DNA of 64,000 nucleotides, taken from positions 1 to 64,000 of the forward strand of contig NZ_JAUSSM010000006.1 of assembly GCF_030812315.1 (NCBI RefSeq), written 5' to 3'. The translations under genes and the position numbers were made by a program. Below are positions 1-7,704 of this stretch, piece by piece. Numbering within the stretch: the stretch's first letter is position 1; every line of letters starts with the position of its first letter. Origin of the DNA: Arthrobacter oryzae (GTDB taxonomy: Bacteria > Actinomycetota > Actinomycetes > Actinomycetales > Micrococcaceae). Below the pieces are notes generated by a model that saw only the letters and a program-made list of their open reading frames with translations, was not told the DNA's origin and ran no database searches.

Positions 1-89
1 CCGAACTCGTCCTCGAACACAAACTCCTCACCGCCGAACAACTCCAGGAACTCCTCAGCCCCCAACGCCTGGCCAACCTGAGCAAGTAA
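1..89 (+). CDS. aspA: Aspartate ammonia-lyase, C-terminal end (partial)
   Basis: The reading frame that begins at base 3 is open from the window edge to a TAA at 87-89 and encodes about 28 residues ending in LLTAEQLQELLSPQRLANLSK. This ending matches the conserved C-terminus of aspartases (a leucine-rich 'LLT..QL..LLSP' tail). Aspartase converts aspartate to fumarate and ammonia. The next gene downstream is an asparagine/aspartate-type permease, which fits an uptake-plus-breakdown operon. Only the tail is visible, so a fumarase or argininosuccinate-lyase relative cannot be fully excluded. Confidence 0.7.
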   Translation, partial: ELVLEHKLLTAEQLQELLSPQRLANLSK

Positions 90-158
90 AACCCCACCCG
101 ACCGCTCAACCACCGAAGCACCTCCGGCTCCTCTCCAACAGGAAACCAAAGGACTCTC

Positions 159-1709
159 ATGACACAGCCACAGCAGGACACTGCCCAAAAACAGGCAGTC
201 ACTGACCACACAATTCCGGCGCACGCGCACGCTTCCGAAGCCACCCTCCACCGCGAGGATGAGGGCTACCACAAGGGACTCAAGCCCCGGCAGGTGCAGA
301 TGATCGCCATCGGCGGCGCCATCGGCACCGGCCTCTTCATGGGCGCCGGCGGCCGCCTTGCCACCGCCGGGCCCGCGCTGGTCCTCAGCTACGCGGTGTG
401 CGGCTTCTTTGCCTTCATGATCCTGCGCGCCCTCGGCGAACTGGTGATGCACCGCCCCTCGTCGGGATCGTTCGTCTCCTACGCCCGGGAGTTCTTCGGC
501 GAGAAGGCCGCCTTCGTCACCGGCTGGCTGTATTGGCTGAACTGGGCGATGACTGCGATCGTGGACATCACCGCCGTCGCGCTCTACATGAATTTCTTCA
601 AGAAATACTGGGCGCCCATTGCAGGCGTTGAGCAGTGGATCTGGGCGCTGGCTGCACTCATCCTAGTGCTCGGACTGAACCTGGTCTCCGTCAAGGTGTT
701 CGGCGAACTGGAGTTCTGGTTCGCGCTGATCAAGGTGGTGGCCCTCGTTACCTTCCTGATCGTTGGCATCTACTTCGTCATCTTCGGCACCCCAGTGGCA
801 GGCCAGGAGGTCGGTTTCACGCTAATTGCCGACAACGGCGGCCTCTTCCCCAACGGCCTGCTGCCCGCAGTCGTGGTGATGCAGGGTGTTGTCTTCGCCT
901 ACGCATCGATCGAGCTCATCGGCACTGCGGCCGGCGAGACGGAGAACCCCGAGAAGATCATGCCCAAGGCCATCAACACGGTCATCATCCGCATCGCGGT
1001 CTTCTACGTCGGTTCCCTTGTGCTGCTCTCCCTGCTGCTCCCGTACACCTCGTACAAAGCCGGCGAAAGCCCATTCGTCACGTTCTTCGGCTCCATCGGG
1101 GTTGAAGGTGTGGACGCCATCATGAACCTCGTAGTCCTCACGGCGGCGCTGTCCTCCCTGAACGCCGGACTGTACTCCACGGGCCGGATCATGCGCTCCA
1201 TGTCCGTTACCGGCTCGGCCCCCAAGTTCGCCGGACGCATGAACAAGGCCGGTGTCCCCTACGGCGGCATCGCCCTGACCGCAGCCGTTGCCGGCCTGGG
1301 TGTTGTGCTCAACGCGATCGTTCCGGCCGAAGCCTTCGAGATTGTGCTCAACATCGCTTCCCTCGGCATCATCAGCACGTGGGCCATGATCGTCCTGTGC
1401 CAGATGCAGCTGGTCAAGCTGTCCAAGCGCGGCGAGCTGCTGCGTCCCGCTTTCCGGATGCCAGGCTCACCCGTTACCGGCTGGGTCACGCTCGCTTTCC
1501 TGGCCGCAGTACTGGTCCTGATGGCGTTCGACTCCCCCGTCGGCACCTGGACCATCGCCTCGCTGGTGGTGGTGATTCCCGCGCTCATGCTCGGCTGGCG
1601 CCTCTGCCGCGACCGGATCCTGGAGCTCGCCGCGGTCCGCGACGGCTTCACCGGCCCCTACCCGCTCGTGGCCAACCGCCCGGGCCCGGGAGCGAAGGAC
1701 GGCAAATAG
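159..1709 (+). CDS. ansP: L-asparagine/amino acid permease (APC superfamily)
   Basis: A 516-residue integral membrane protein with about 12 hydrophobic segments after a hydrophilic N-terminal tail of about 40 residues. Residues around 50-65 carry the AAT-family signature [17 protein letters not shown], followed by [16 protein letters not shown] and [17 protein letters not shown], a run typical of mycobacterial and actinobacterial AnsP permeases. It is expected to import asparagine or a related amino acid by proton symport. AAAGGA lies 7-8 bases before the ATG. The gene follows aspA by 69 bases on the same strand, which supports a shared role in aspartate/asparagine catabolism. GABA or another neutral amino acid remains possible as substrate. 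Confidence 0.85.
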   Translation: MTQPQQDTAQKQAVTDHTIPAHAHASEATLHREDEGYHKGLKPRQVQMIAIGGAIGTGLFMGAGGRLATAGPALVLSYAVCGFFAFMILRALGELVMHRPSSGSFVSYAREFFGEKAAFVTGWLYWLNWAMTAIVDITAVALYMNFFKKYWAPIAGVEQWIWALAALILVLGLNLVSVKVFGELEFWFALIKVVALVTFLIVGIYFVIFGTPVAGQEVGFTLIADNGGLFPNGLLPAVVVMQGVVFAYASIELIGTAAGETENPEKIMPKAINTVIIRIAVFYVGSLVLLSLLLPYTSYKAGESPFVTFFGSIGVEGVDAIMNLVVLTAALSSLNAGLYSTGRIMRSMSVTGSAPKFAGRMNKAGVPYGGIALTAAVAGLGVVLNAIVPAEAFEIVLNIASLGIISTWAMIVLCQMQLVKLSKRGELLRPAFRMPGSPVTGWVTLAFLAAVLVLMAFDSPVGTWTIASLVVVIPALMLGWRLCRDRILELAAVRDGFTGPYPLVANRPGPGAKDGK

Positions 1710-1736
1710 CCAGCGCGGTGAATAGCCCCTCCCTTT

Positions 1737-1801
1737 AGCGCGAACGGACACTTGAGGCCTGAAATCTTCGGATGGAAGGGCCGCAAGTGTCCGTTCGCGC
1801 T
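1737..1801. repeat. Extragenic palindrome with 18-bp perfect arms
   Basis: Arms at 1737-1754 (AGCGCGAACGGACACTTG) and 1784-1801 are perfect reverse complements around a 29-base loop that itself contains GGCC on both sides. It sits 28 bases after the permease stop. It could act as a transcription terminator, but there is no T-run directly after the stem, and the arms read like a dispersed extragenic element rather than a simple terminator. Confidence 0.75.
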
Positions 1802-1917
1802 TAACCGGAGCCGGCGTAATGCAACGCCGCCGCAACCCCCGGCAGGGGCCGGTTCGCATATGCTCAGCAGACAAGCTCACGCTGGCTCAACGACGAACCA
1901 CCACAGGAGTAACGCTC

Positions 1918-3234
1918 ATGACCACCTGGCGGATCAGGGATTTCCATTCGGCCGATCTTGACGGCATCCTGCACCTCTGGGAATCGCTCAAGGCCACCAA
2001 CGTGGAGCCCGTTTACGCGCTCTCCGAGGTCCTGGCCTCGTGCGAAAAGGACCACGCCGTGGTGGCCGTGCAGGGCGATCAGGTGGTGGGCGCCGCCGTC
2101 GGACGTGCCGCACACGACCAGGGTTGGATCGTCTTCCTGGCCACCCTCCCCGAGTACCGCGGCCGCGGAATCGGCACCTCGCTGCTTGCCGCCGTCGAAA
2201 ACCGGATGGCCCCGCACGGGCTGAACAAACTGTCGGCGCTGATGCCGGAGTCCGAAACCCGGGTGGAGGCGTTCCTCAGCCGCGGCTTCGTGCTCAAGAA
2301 AAACCTCCGGTACTTTGAGCGCACAATCCCGGTGCAGCGCCAGGAACTCGAGCCACTCGGCCTTCTCGGCGGCCGCATCCTGGCCCGCGACCTCTGGGAG
2401 AACGTGGCCGGCATGCGCAATGAGAAGGAACTCCTGGAGCGCCGGCTGGTGCTCCCGCTGGCGGAAGCAGACCTGGCGGACGAATTTGGCGTGGTGCCGC
2501 CGCGTGCCGTCGTGCTCTTCGGCCCTCCCGGCACCGGAAAGACGACGTTTGCCAAGGCAATCGCGTCCCGCCTCGAATGGCCGTTCGTGGAAGTATTCCC
2601 CTCCAGGCTCGCCGCCGATCCCAAGGGCCTGGCCGGCGCGCTCCGGGAGACATTCCTGGAGATCGCCGAACTGGAACATGCCGTGGTGTTCATAGACGAG
2701 GTGGAGGAGATTGCGTCCCAGCGGTCCGGCGAACCGCCGTCGCCGCTGCAGGGCGTCACCAACGAGCTCCTGAAAATCATCCCGGCCTTCCGCGAACAGC
2801 CCGGCCGCCTGCTGGTGTGCGCCACCAACTTCATCCGCGCGCTGGACACCGCCTTCCTGCGGCACGGCCGGTTCGACTACGTGATCCCCATCGGGCTCCC
2901 GGACTCCGAAGCCCGCCGCGCCATGTGGGAACGCTTCATCCCGGCCACCGTGGTGGATGACGTGGACGTTGAGCTGCTGGTGGACCGCACCGAGGGCTTC
3001 TCACCGGCTGACATTGAGTACGCGGCCCGGAGCGCATCCCAGCGGGCGCTGGAAAAGGCGGTGTACGACGACGGCGGGCTGGCTTCCGGCGGTGACGTCT
3101 CCATCCGAGAGGCCGTCCGGAAGGGCCCGGCCACGCAGGACTACCTCGACGCCATCGGGGACACGCGGACCACTGTCAGCAAAGAGGTCTACGAGCTATT
3201 CCTTGAGGACATCGACGCCCTGGGCCGGGTTTAG
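1918..3234 (+). CDS. GNAT acetyltransferase fused to an AAA+ ATPase
   Basis: A 438-residue two-domain protein. Residues about 5-135 form a GNAT N-acetyltransferase domain with the acetyl-CoA loop PEYRGRGIGTSL near residue 80. Residues about 165-400 form a classic AAA ATPase: Walker A GPPGTGKT at residues 202-209, Walker B VVFIDEVEE, sensor-1 ATN and the SRH arginine in FLRHGRFDYVI, then the GFSPADIEYAARSA helix seen in FtsH/p97-type ATPases. No protease or transmembrane segment is present. The ATG at 1918 is preferred because AGGAGTAA lies just upstream; an in-frame ATG at 1819 lacks one. The membrane-protein gene at 3252 follows by 17 bases, suggesting one transcript. The substrate of either domain is unknown. 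Confidence 0.85.
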   Translation: MTTWRIRDFHSADLDGILHLWESLKATNVEPVYALSEVLASCEKDHAVVAVQGDQVVGAAVGRAAHDQGWIVFLATLPEYRGRGIGTSLLAAVENRMAPHGLNKLSALMPESETRVEAFLSRGFVLKKNLRYFERTIPVQRQELEPLGLLGGRILARDLWENVAGMRNEKELLERRLVLPLAEADLADEFGVVPPRAVVLFGPPGTGKTTFAKAIASRLEWPFVEVFPSRLAADPKGLAGALRETFLEIAELEHAVVFIDEVEEIASQRSGEPPSPLQGVTNELLKIIPAFREQPGRLLVCATNFIRALDTAFLRHGRFDYVIPIGLPDSEARRAMWERFIPATVVDDVDVELLVDRTEGFSPADIEYAARSASQRALEKAVYDDGGLASGGDVSIREAVRKGPATQDYLDAIGDTRTTVSKEVYELFLEDIDALGRV

Positions 3235-3251
3235 TCCCTGGTACGCGTTCG

Positions 3252-3887
3252 ATGATCCTGTTCCTGACTGTTGTCAGCGGCATTGCCTGGACGGTGGTGT
3301 ACGCCGACGCAATCCGGATCGGATTCAGGGACCGGAGCTATGCGATCCCCGCCGCGGCCCTCGCACTGAACTTCGCCTGGGAGGCCATCTATGCCTCGCG
3401 CTCTGCCGCCACCGCACTGTCCGTCCAGGGCGTCATCAACATCGTGTGGGCGCTGGCGGACGTCGTCATCCTGTACACGTTCTTCAGGTTCGGCAGGGCC
3501 GAGCTCCCCGCCTGGGTGACGCGGAAGCTCTTCCTGGGGTGGGCCATCCTCCTGGGCGCCACCGCATTCGCCGTGCAACTCCTGTTCGTCGCGGAGTTCG
3601 GCTGGGAGGCAGCGCCGCGCTACTCCGCCTTCCTGCAGAACCTGCTGATGTCCGGGCTGTTCATCGCCATGTTCATTGCCCGCGGCGGCGCCAGGGGCCA
3701 GTCCCTGCTTATTGCAGCTGCCAAATGGATCGGAACTTTGGCTCCCACTATCGTGTTCGGCTGGTTCGGCAACTCGCCGCTGATCCTCGGCGTCGGCGCG
3801 CTTTGCAGCCTCTTCGACCTCGCCTACATCGGCCTGCTGTGGCGGGCGCGGGTGGCCTCAGCGGTTACCCGTCCCGTCCGCTCTTGA
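3252..3887 (+). CDS. Small polytopic membrane protein resembling Pyr4-type transmembrane terpene cyclases
   Basis: A 211-residue protein with about seven hydrophobic helices and no soluble domain. Two acidic motifs are placed as in the Pyr4/PaxB family of integral membrane terpene cyclases: NFAWEAIY in helix 2 (Glu near residue 43) and LFDLAYIGLLW in the last helix (Asp near residue 195). In the fungal enzymes such Glu and Asp residues are catalytic. Length and helix count also fit. No isoprenoid gene lies nearby, so the reaction and substrate are unknown and the assignment rests on motif resemblance. It starts 17 bases after the GNAT-AAA+ gene with no clear Shine-Dalgarno sequence, so translation may be coupled. 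An uncharacterised membrane protein is the fallback call. Confidence 0.6.
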   Translation: MILFLTVVSGIAWTVVYADAIRIGFRDRSYAIPAAALALNFAWEAIYASRSAATALSVQGVINIVWALADVVILYTFFRFGRAELPAWVTRKLFLGWAILLGATAFAVQLLFVAEFGWEAAPRYSAFLQNLLMSGLFIAMFIARGGARGQSLLIAAAKWIGTLAPTIVFGWFGNSPLILGVGALCSLFDLAYIGLLWRARVASAVTRPVRS

Positions 3888-3945
3888 TGACGCATACGGG
3901 GCGGGCGCTGGAGCCGCCGCGCCGCTCGGCGGTACTCTTTGAGCC

Positions 3946-5187
3946 ATGTCCAACAATCCCCTCCGGCATGCCATGGCCCGCATGGGCGGCCGCGACCCCC
4001 ATGAGCAGCACCGTGCCGCCACGCCGCTGGAGCTGTTTTTCGACCTGACGTTTGTCATTGCCTTCGGTGTGGCCGGAAGCCAGTTCGCCCACGAGATCGC
4101 CGAAGCCCACTTCGGCGCCGGACTGCTGGGCTTCTCCTTTGCGATGTTCGCCGTCATCTGGGCCTGGATCAACTTCACCTGGTTTGCCAGCGCCTACGAC
4201 ACCGACGACTGGGTGTTCCGGGTGGTCACCATGGTCCAGCTTCTCGGCGTGCTGATCCTTGCCATGGGAATTGAGCCGATGTTCCACTCCCTCGTCGAGG
4301 GCGACCATGTGGACAACGCCGTGATGGTGGGCGGCTATGTGATCATGCGCCTGGCCCTGGTGTTCCAGTGGCTGCGCGCCGCGCGGCAGGATCCCGCACG
4401 CCGGCAGACCTGCCAGCGCTACGCCGCGTACCTTGGCGCGGTGCAGCTCGGCTGGATCGCGGTGCTCATCGTTGAGGCGGACATCCTGACCACGTTCCTA
4501 GTGGCTGCGCCCCTGTTCATCCTGGAAATGGCCACGCCCTACGCCGCGGAACGGGGCATGCGGACCCCGTGGCACGCGCACCACATCGCGGAACGCTACG
4601 GACTGCTCGCCATCATTGCCCTGGGCGAGTGCCTGATCGGGGCGATCGAAACCCTCCGCGCCATCGTGGCGAACCACGGGTGGAGCGTTGATGCGGCGCT
4701 GGTGGGCTTCGGCGGGACAGCGCTGGCCTTCGGCATGTGGTGGATCTACTTCATCCTGCCGGCCGGCCCGGCCCTGCACCTCCAGCGGCATCGCTCATTC
4801 TTCTTCGGCTACGGGCACATGCCCATCTTCGCTGCCATCGCCGCAACTGGCGCCGGACTGCACGTGGCGGCCTACTACATCGACCATGAGGCCCACATCA
4901 GCGCCGCCGTGGCCGTGGCCAGCATCGCGATACCGGTGGGACTGTTCAAACTCTCCCTGACCTGGCTGTTCAGCGTCATGATCTGCGTGGACCGCATCGT
5001 CATTGGCGTCGCCGCCGGCGTTGTCGTCGCGCTGGCCGGCACAGTTGGACTTGCCGCCGCCGGCGTCTCGGTGCCCGTCTGCCTGCTGGTGATTGTGCTG
5101 GCGCTGGGCGTTTCGATCGTCATCGACGAAAAGCGCGGCACCGAACGGATGAACGCCGCGCTGGAACAGATGAAAGCCGGAGCCTAA
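3946..5187 (+). CDS. Low temperature requirement protein A (LtrA) family membrane protein
   Basis: A 413-residue protein with about 10-12 hydrophobic segments. The N-terminal block ATPLELFFDLTFVIAFGVAGSQFAH is diagnostic of the LtrA family, as are the following FAMFAVIWAWINFTWFAS and the HHIAERYGLLAIIALGECLIG block in the middle. LtrA was named from a Listeria cold-growth mutant; its molecular role is not established. A TACTCT box at 3933-3938 lies 7 bases before the ATG and there is no Shine-Dalgarno sequence, so a leaderless transcript is likely. The 3' end overlaps the convergent HD gene by 4 bases. Confidence 0.88.
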   Translation: MSNNPLRHAMARMGGRDPHEQHRAATPLELFFDLTFVIAFGVAGSQFAHEIAEAHFGAGLLGFSFAMFAVIWAWINFTWFASAYDTDDWVFRVVTMVQLLGVLILAMGIEPMFHSLVEGDHVDNAVMVGGYVIMRLALVFQWLRAARQDPARRQTCQRYAAYLGAVQLGWIAVLIVEADILTTFLVAAPLFILEMATPYAAERGMRTPWHAHHIAERYGLLAIIALGECLIGAIETLRAIVANHGWSVDAALVGFGGTALAFGMWWIYFILPAGPALHLQRHRSFFFGYGHMPIFAAIAATGAGLHVAAYYIDHEAHISAAVAVASIAIPVGLFKLSLTWLFSVMICVDRIVIGVAAGVVVALAGTVGLAAAGVSVPVCLLVIVLALGVSIVIDEKRGTERMNAALEQMKAGA

Positions 5188-5864
5188 GCCGCCCCGTCCG
5201 GCCGGCTGTCCGCCGTTTCCGAGGCATCGACAGGCTCGAACACTTCGGTGTCGGCATAAGAGAGGTTCTCGTAGTCCGTGTCGTCGGCCTCGTCCAGGCG
5301 GTCGTCCAGTTCTTCGAGCAGCCAGGGGTTCACCCGGGCCAGGATCTTGCGGACCTCGTCAACCGGGACGGCGTCATAGAGCACCGGCCGGGCCTCGTCG
5401 TAGCGCGTGACCGGCGGCTTGTCCGGCCACTTCTCGGCCAGGGCTTTGACGCGCTCAGGCAGGGAGTTGTGGGCGTTGTCCGCGATCTTGACCAGTGTGG
5501 CGTCGTGGTCTTCCGCGATGAACCGGATACCTGCCTGGTAGTCGTCCGGGTTGTCGTGCAGCCGCTTGGTGACACGTTCGATGATGTCCACGGCGCGCTC
5601 CGATACACCCATGTCCAGCAGTGCCTGCCGGGTGATGGGCGTGTCCTCGGCGATGTCGTGCAGGTAGCCGGCAATCCGGATGTCGTCGTCGAAATCCTCC
5701 AGGGCATCGCCGACGGCAAGAACATGTTCGCGGTACGGCCGCTTGAGCTTGTCCTTCTGGCGGTTATGGGCCACTTCAGCGAGGACCCGGGCCGTCTCAA
5801 CGGTGAATCGCGGCTGGGATCGCGGCTGGGGGAGGTTTGCGTCCGGGGTTCCTGTTTCTGGCAT
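5184..5864 (-). CDS. HD-domain metal-dependent phosphohydrolase
   Basis: A 226-residue soluble protein. The motif AGYLHDIAEDTPIT holds the metal-binding His-Asp pair followed by the E-D seen in RelA/SpoT-type HD hydrolases; an upstream His (YREHVLAVG) and a downstream KIADNAHNS supply further expected ligands. There is no synthetase domain, so it may be a small alarmone hydrolase-like or other nucleotide phosphohydrolase; the substrate is not evident. The last 35 residues are acidic and low in complexity. It lies 9 bases after gluQ on the same strand, but a TAGGCT box at 5871-5876, 6 bases before its ATG and overlapping the gluQ stop, suggests its own leaderless promoter. Confidence 0.8.
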   Translation of the reverse strand: MPETGTPDANLPQPRSQPRFTVETARVLAEVAHNRQKDKLKRPYREHVLAVGDALEDFDDDIRIAGYLHDIAEDTPITRQALLDMGVSERAVDIIERVTKRLHDNPDDYQAGIRFIAEDHDATLVKIADNAHNSLPERVKALAEKWPDKPPVTRYDEARPVLYDAVPVDEVRKILARVNPWLLEELDDRLDEADDTDYENLSYADTEVFEPVDASETADSRPDGAA

Positions 5865-5873
5865 GGTTCCAGC

Positions 5874-6770
5874 CTACGCGCCCACCCCTGCCGCCCCAGG
5901 CCACACCCAGGGGTCCCGGGGCAGTCCGGCGGGATCGAAGACGGCCAGCGCCTTCTCCAGGGGACCTGCCGGCAACCCCAGGGACTCCAGGATGACGTCC
6001 CGGACATGACCTGCATCCAGCCCGGCGAAGGCGAGGTCCGCCAGCGTCACCGCGCCGTCGCGCTTGGCCAGCCGGGCGCCGTCGGAATTCACAACCAGCG
6101 GCACGTGGGCATATTCCGGAACGGGAACATGCAGGAGCGAGGCCAGGTAGGCCTGCCGGGGCGTGGAGGGCAGCAGGTCGTCCCCGCGGACCACTTGATC
6201 GACCCCCTGCGCAGCGTCGTCCACAACGACGGCCAGGTTGTAGGCGGTGACGCCGTCATTGCGCCGAAGCACAAAGTCGTCCACCATTCCCGTGTACGTG
6301 CCGTGCAGCTGGTCTTCGACCGTCCAGTCCCTTACTGCCGCGCGGAGCCGGATGGCGGCGGGCCTGATGGTCCTTTTGAATTCGAGCTCCGCCGGATCGA
6401 TGTTCCGGCACGTCCCCGGGTATGCGCCCTGCGGGGCGTGCGGCGCGGACGGTGCTTCCTGGATTTCCCGCCGGGTGCAGAAGCATTCGTAGGTCATGCC
6501 CGCCGCGGCGAGGCGGCTGATCGCCTCCGCATAGAGCGGCTCGCGCTCCGTCTGGCGCACGACGCCGCCGTCCCAGGTCACGCCGATGGCCGCCAGGTCG
6601 CGGAGCTGCTCCGCCTCGGCTCCCGCCCGGGCGCGGTCAAGATCCTCCACGCGCATCAGGAACTGCCTGCCGGTGGAGCGGGCGAAGAGCCACGCCAGGA
6701 TTGCGGTCCGGAGGTTCCCCACGTGAAGTTCGCCGGATGGGCTCGGGGCGAAGCGGCCGGCTGATGTCAT
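5874..6770 (-). CDS. gluQ: Glutamyl-Q tRNA(Asp) synthetase
   Basis: A 298-residue truncated glutamyl-tRNA synthetase paralogue without an anticodon-binding domain. It attaches glutamate to the queuosine of tRNA(Asp). The HIGH-like motif is FAPSPSGELHVGN near residues 7-19 and the KMSKS-like motif is RLAKRDG. The zinc-site pattern is complete: C-x-C in YECFCTRRE, then Tyr and Cys in YPGTCR. Length is normal for the family. A TAGGCT box at 6777-6782 lies 6 bases upstream of the ATG with no Shine-Dalgarno sequence, which predicts leaderless expression. Confidence 0.93.
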   Translation of the reverse strand: MTSAGRFAPSPSGELHVGNLRTAILAWLFARSTGRQFLMRVEDLDRARAGAEAEQLRDLAAIGVTWDGGVVRQTEREPLYAEAISRLAAAGMTYECFCTRREIQEAPSAPHAPQGAYPGTCRNIDPAELEFKRTIRPAAIRLRAAVRDWTVEDQLHGTYTGMVDDFVLRRNDGVTAYNLAVVVDDAAQGVDQVVRGDDLLPSTPRQAYLASLLHVPVPEYAHVPLVVNSDGARLAKRDGAVTLADLAFAGLDAGHVRDVILESLGLPAGPLEKALAVFDPAGLPRDPWVWPGAAGVGA

Positions 6771-6825
6771 GGCACCAGCCTAGGCTCCCCCACGGTGCGC
6801 GAGGCAACACGGCGGAAGCAAACAC

Positions 6826-6886
6826 AAGAGCCCCTCAGCTACCGAAACGCTCCGGGTGATCCGGTGTCGGTGGCTCAGGGGCTCTT
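6826..6886. terminator. Terminator-like stem-loop in a divergent intergenic gap
   Basis: Arms at 6826-6845 and 6867-6886 pair over 20 positions with two mismatches, and the 21-base loop contains a second small CCGG-CCGG stem. A second hairpin follows at 6898-6915 (CTGGAGC-GTA-GCTCCGG). Neither is followed by a long T-run. The gap (6771-7136, 366 bases) lies between divergently transcribed gluQ and an Lrp-type gene, so no flanking gene needs a terminator here. I see no convincing open reading frame in the gap. The structure may end a small RNA or be an extragenic element. Confidence 0.55.
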
Positions 6887-7136
6887 GCCGTGCCGGGCCT
6901 GGAGCGTAGCTCCGGACCCCTTGCACTGCTTGCGGAATGACGATGCGTGAACAAGTGTCAATCAGCGGCGGCCTCCTTGCGGGAAACCTGTTCCAGGGAC
7001 CGGGTGGTGTGCCGGGGCTCCTGTAGCCTGCGGGATTCGGCGGTAGCCTGCGTCCCTTGTTGCCACTATTTCAACAGAAGCCCTACAGTAGGCGCAACGA
7101 GCAAGTACTTCTCTGGTCAATCTGATCAATCACGGA

Positions 7137-7622
7137 GTGCGAACCAGGCAGGAAGTGGTCAGATTGCAGGAACTTGATCCCACCGACCGGCGCATCCTTG
7201 CCGCGCTGGACGACGACCCCCGCGTACCCATCATGGTGCTCGCACAGAAGCTGGGCCTCGCGCGCGGTACCGTGCAGTCGCGCCTGGAGCGGATGGCGAC
7301 CTCGGGCGCCCTCCGCCCCAACAGCAGCAGGGTCCTGCCCTCGGCGCTCGGCCGGGGCGTGGCAGCGGCGGTGAGCGCGGAACTGGACCAGAGCCACCTG
7401 AACGAGGCCATCGCCGCGCTGCGGCAGATTCCTGAAGTGCTGGAATGCCACGCCCCTGCCGGCGACACGGACCTCCTGATCCGCGTGGTTGCCAAGAGCC
7501 CGGACGACCTTTACCGGGTGTCCGAGGAAATCCGGCTCTGCCCCGGCATCGTCCGCACGTCCACCAGCATGTTCCTGCGCGAGGTCATCCCGTACCGCAC
7601 CACCGGGCTGCTGGGAACCTGA
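7137..7622 (+). CDS. Lrp/AsnC family transcriptional regulator
   Basis: A 161-residue regulator with an N-terminal AsnC-type helix-turn-helix (LDPTDRRILAALDDDPRVPIMVLAQKLGLARGTVQSRLERM) and a C-terminal RAM/Lrp ligand-binding domain containing the GDTDLLIRVVAKSPDDLYRV core. GTG at 7137 is used here, but it has no good ribosome-binding site; GTG at 7155 or TTG at 7164 (after AGGAAG) would remove 6 or 9 residues without touching the HTH. Its target is not obvious: the downstream WXG gene has its own -10 and Shine-Dalgarno sequence, and gluQ is divergent. Confidence 0.88.
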   Translation: MRTRQEVVRLQELDPTDRRILAALDDDPRVPIMVLAQKLGLARGTVQSRLERMATSGALRPNSSRVLPSALGRGVAAAVSAELDQSHLNEAIAALRQIPEVLECHAPAGDTDLLIRVVAKSPDDLYRVSEEIRLCPGIVRTSTSMFLREVIPYRTTGLLGT

Positions 7623-7704
7623 CGACTCACCAGGCGGGGACTTCTCCCCATCGCTGCCCTCCGGCAAAGCAGTTAGGCTGGCGGGACTTCAACCAGGGGG
7701 AAAA

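Noticed and set aside
5469..6764. A 431-codon plus-strand frame opposite gluQ and the HD gene
   Set aside because: It is the antisense shadow of two well-supported genes; high GC removes stop codons from the opposite strand. No family resemblance or ribosome-binding site.
6947..7177. A 76-codon frame in the gluQ-lrp gap with several Cys residues
   Set aside because: No Shine-Dalgarno sequence or -10 box, Cys/Arg-rich composition unlike the other proteins here, and it runs into the Lrp-type gene in another frame.
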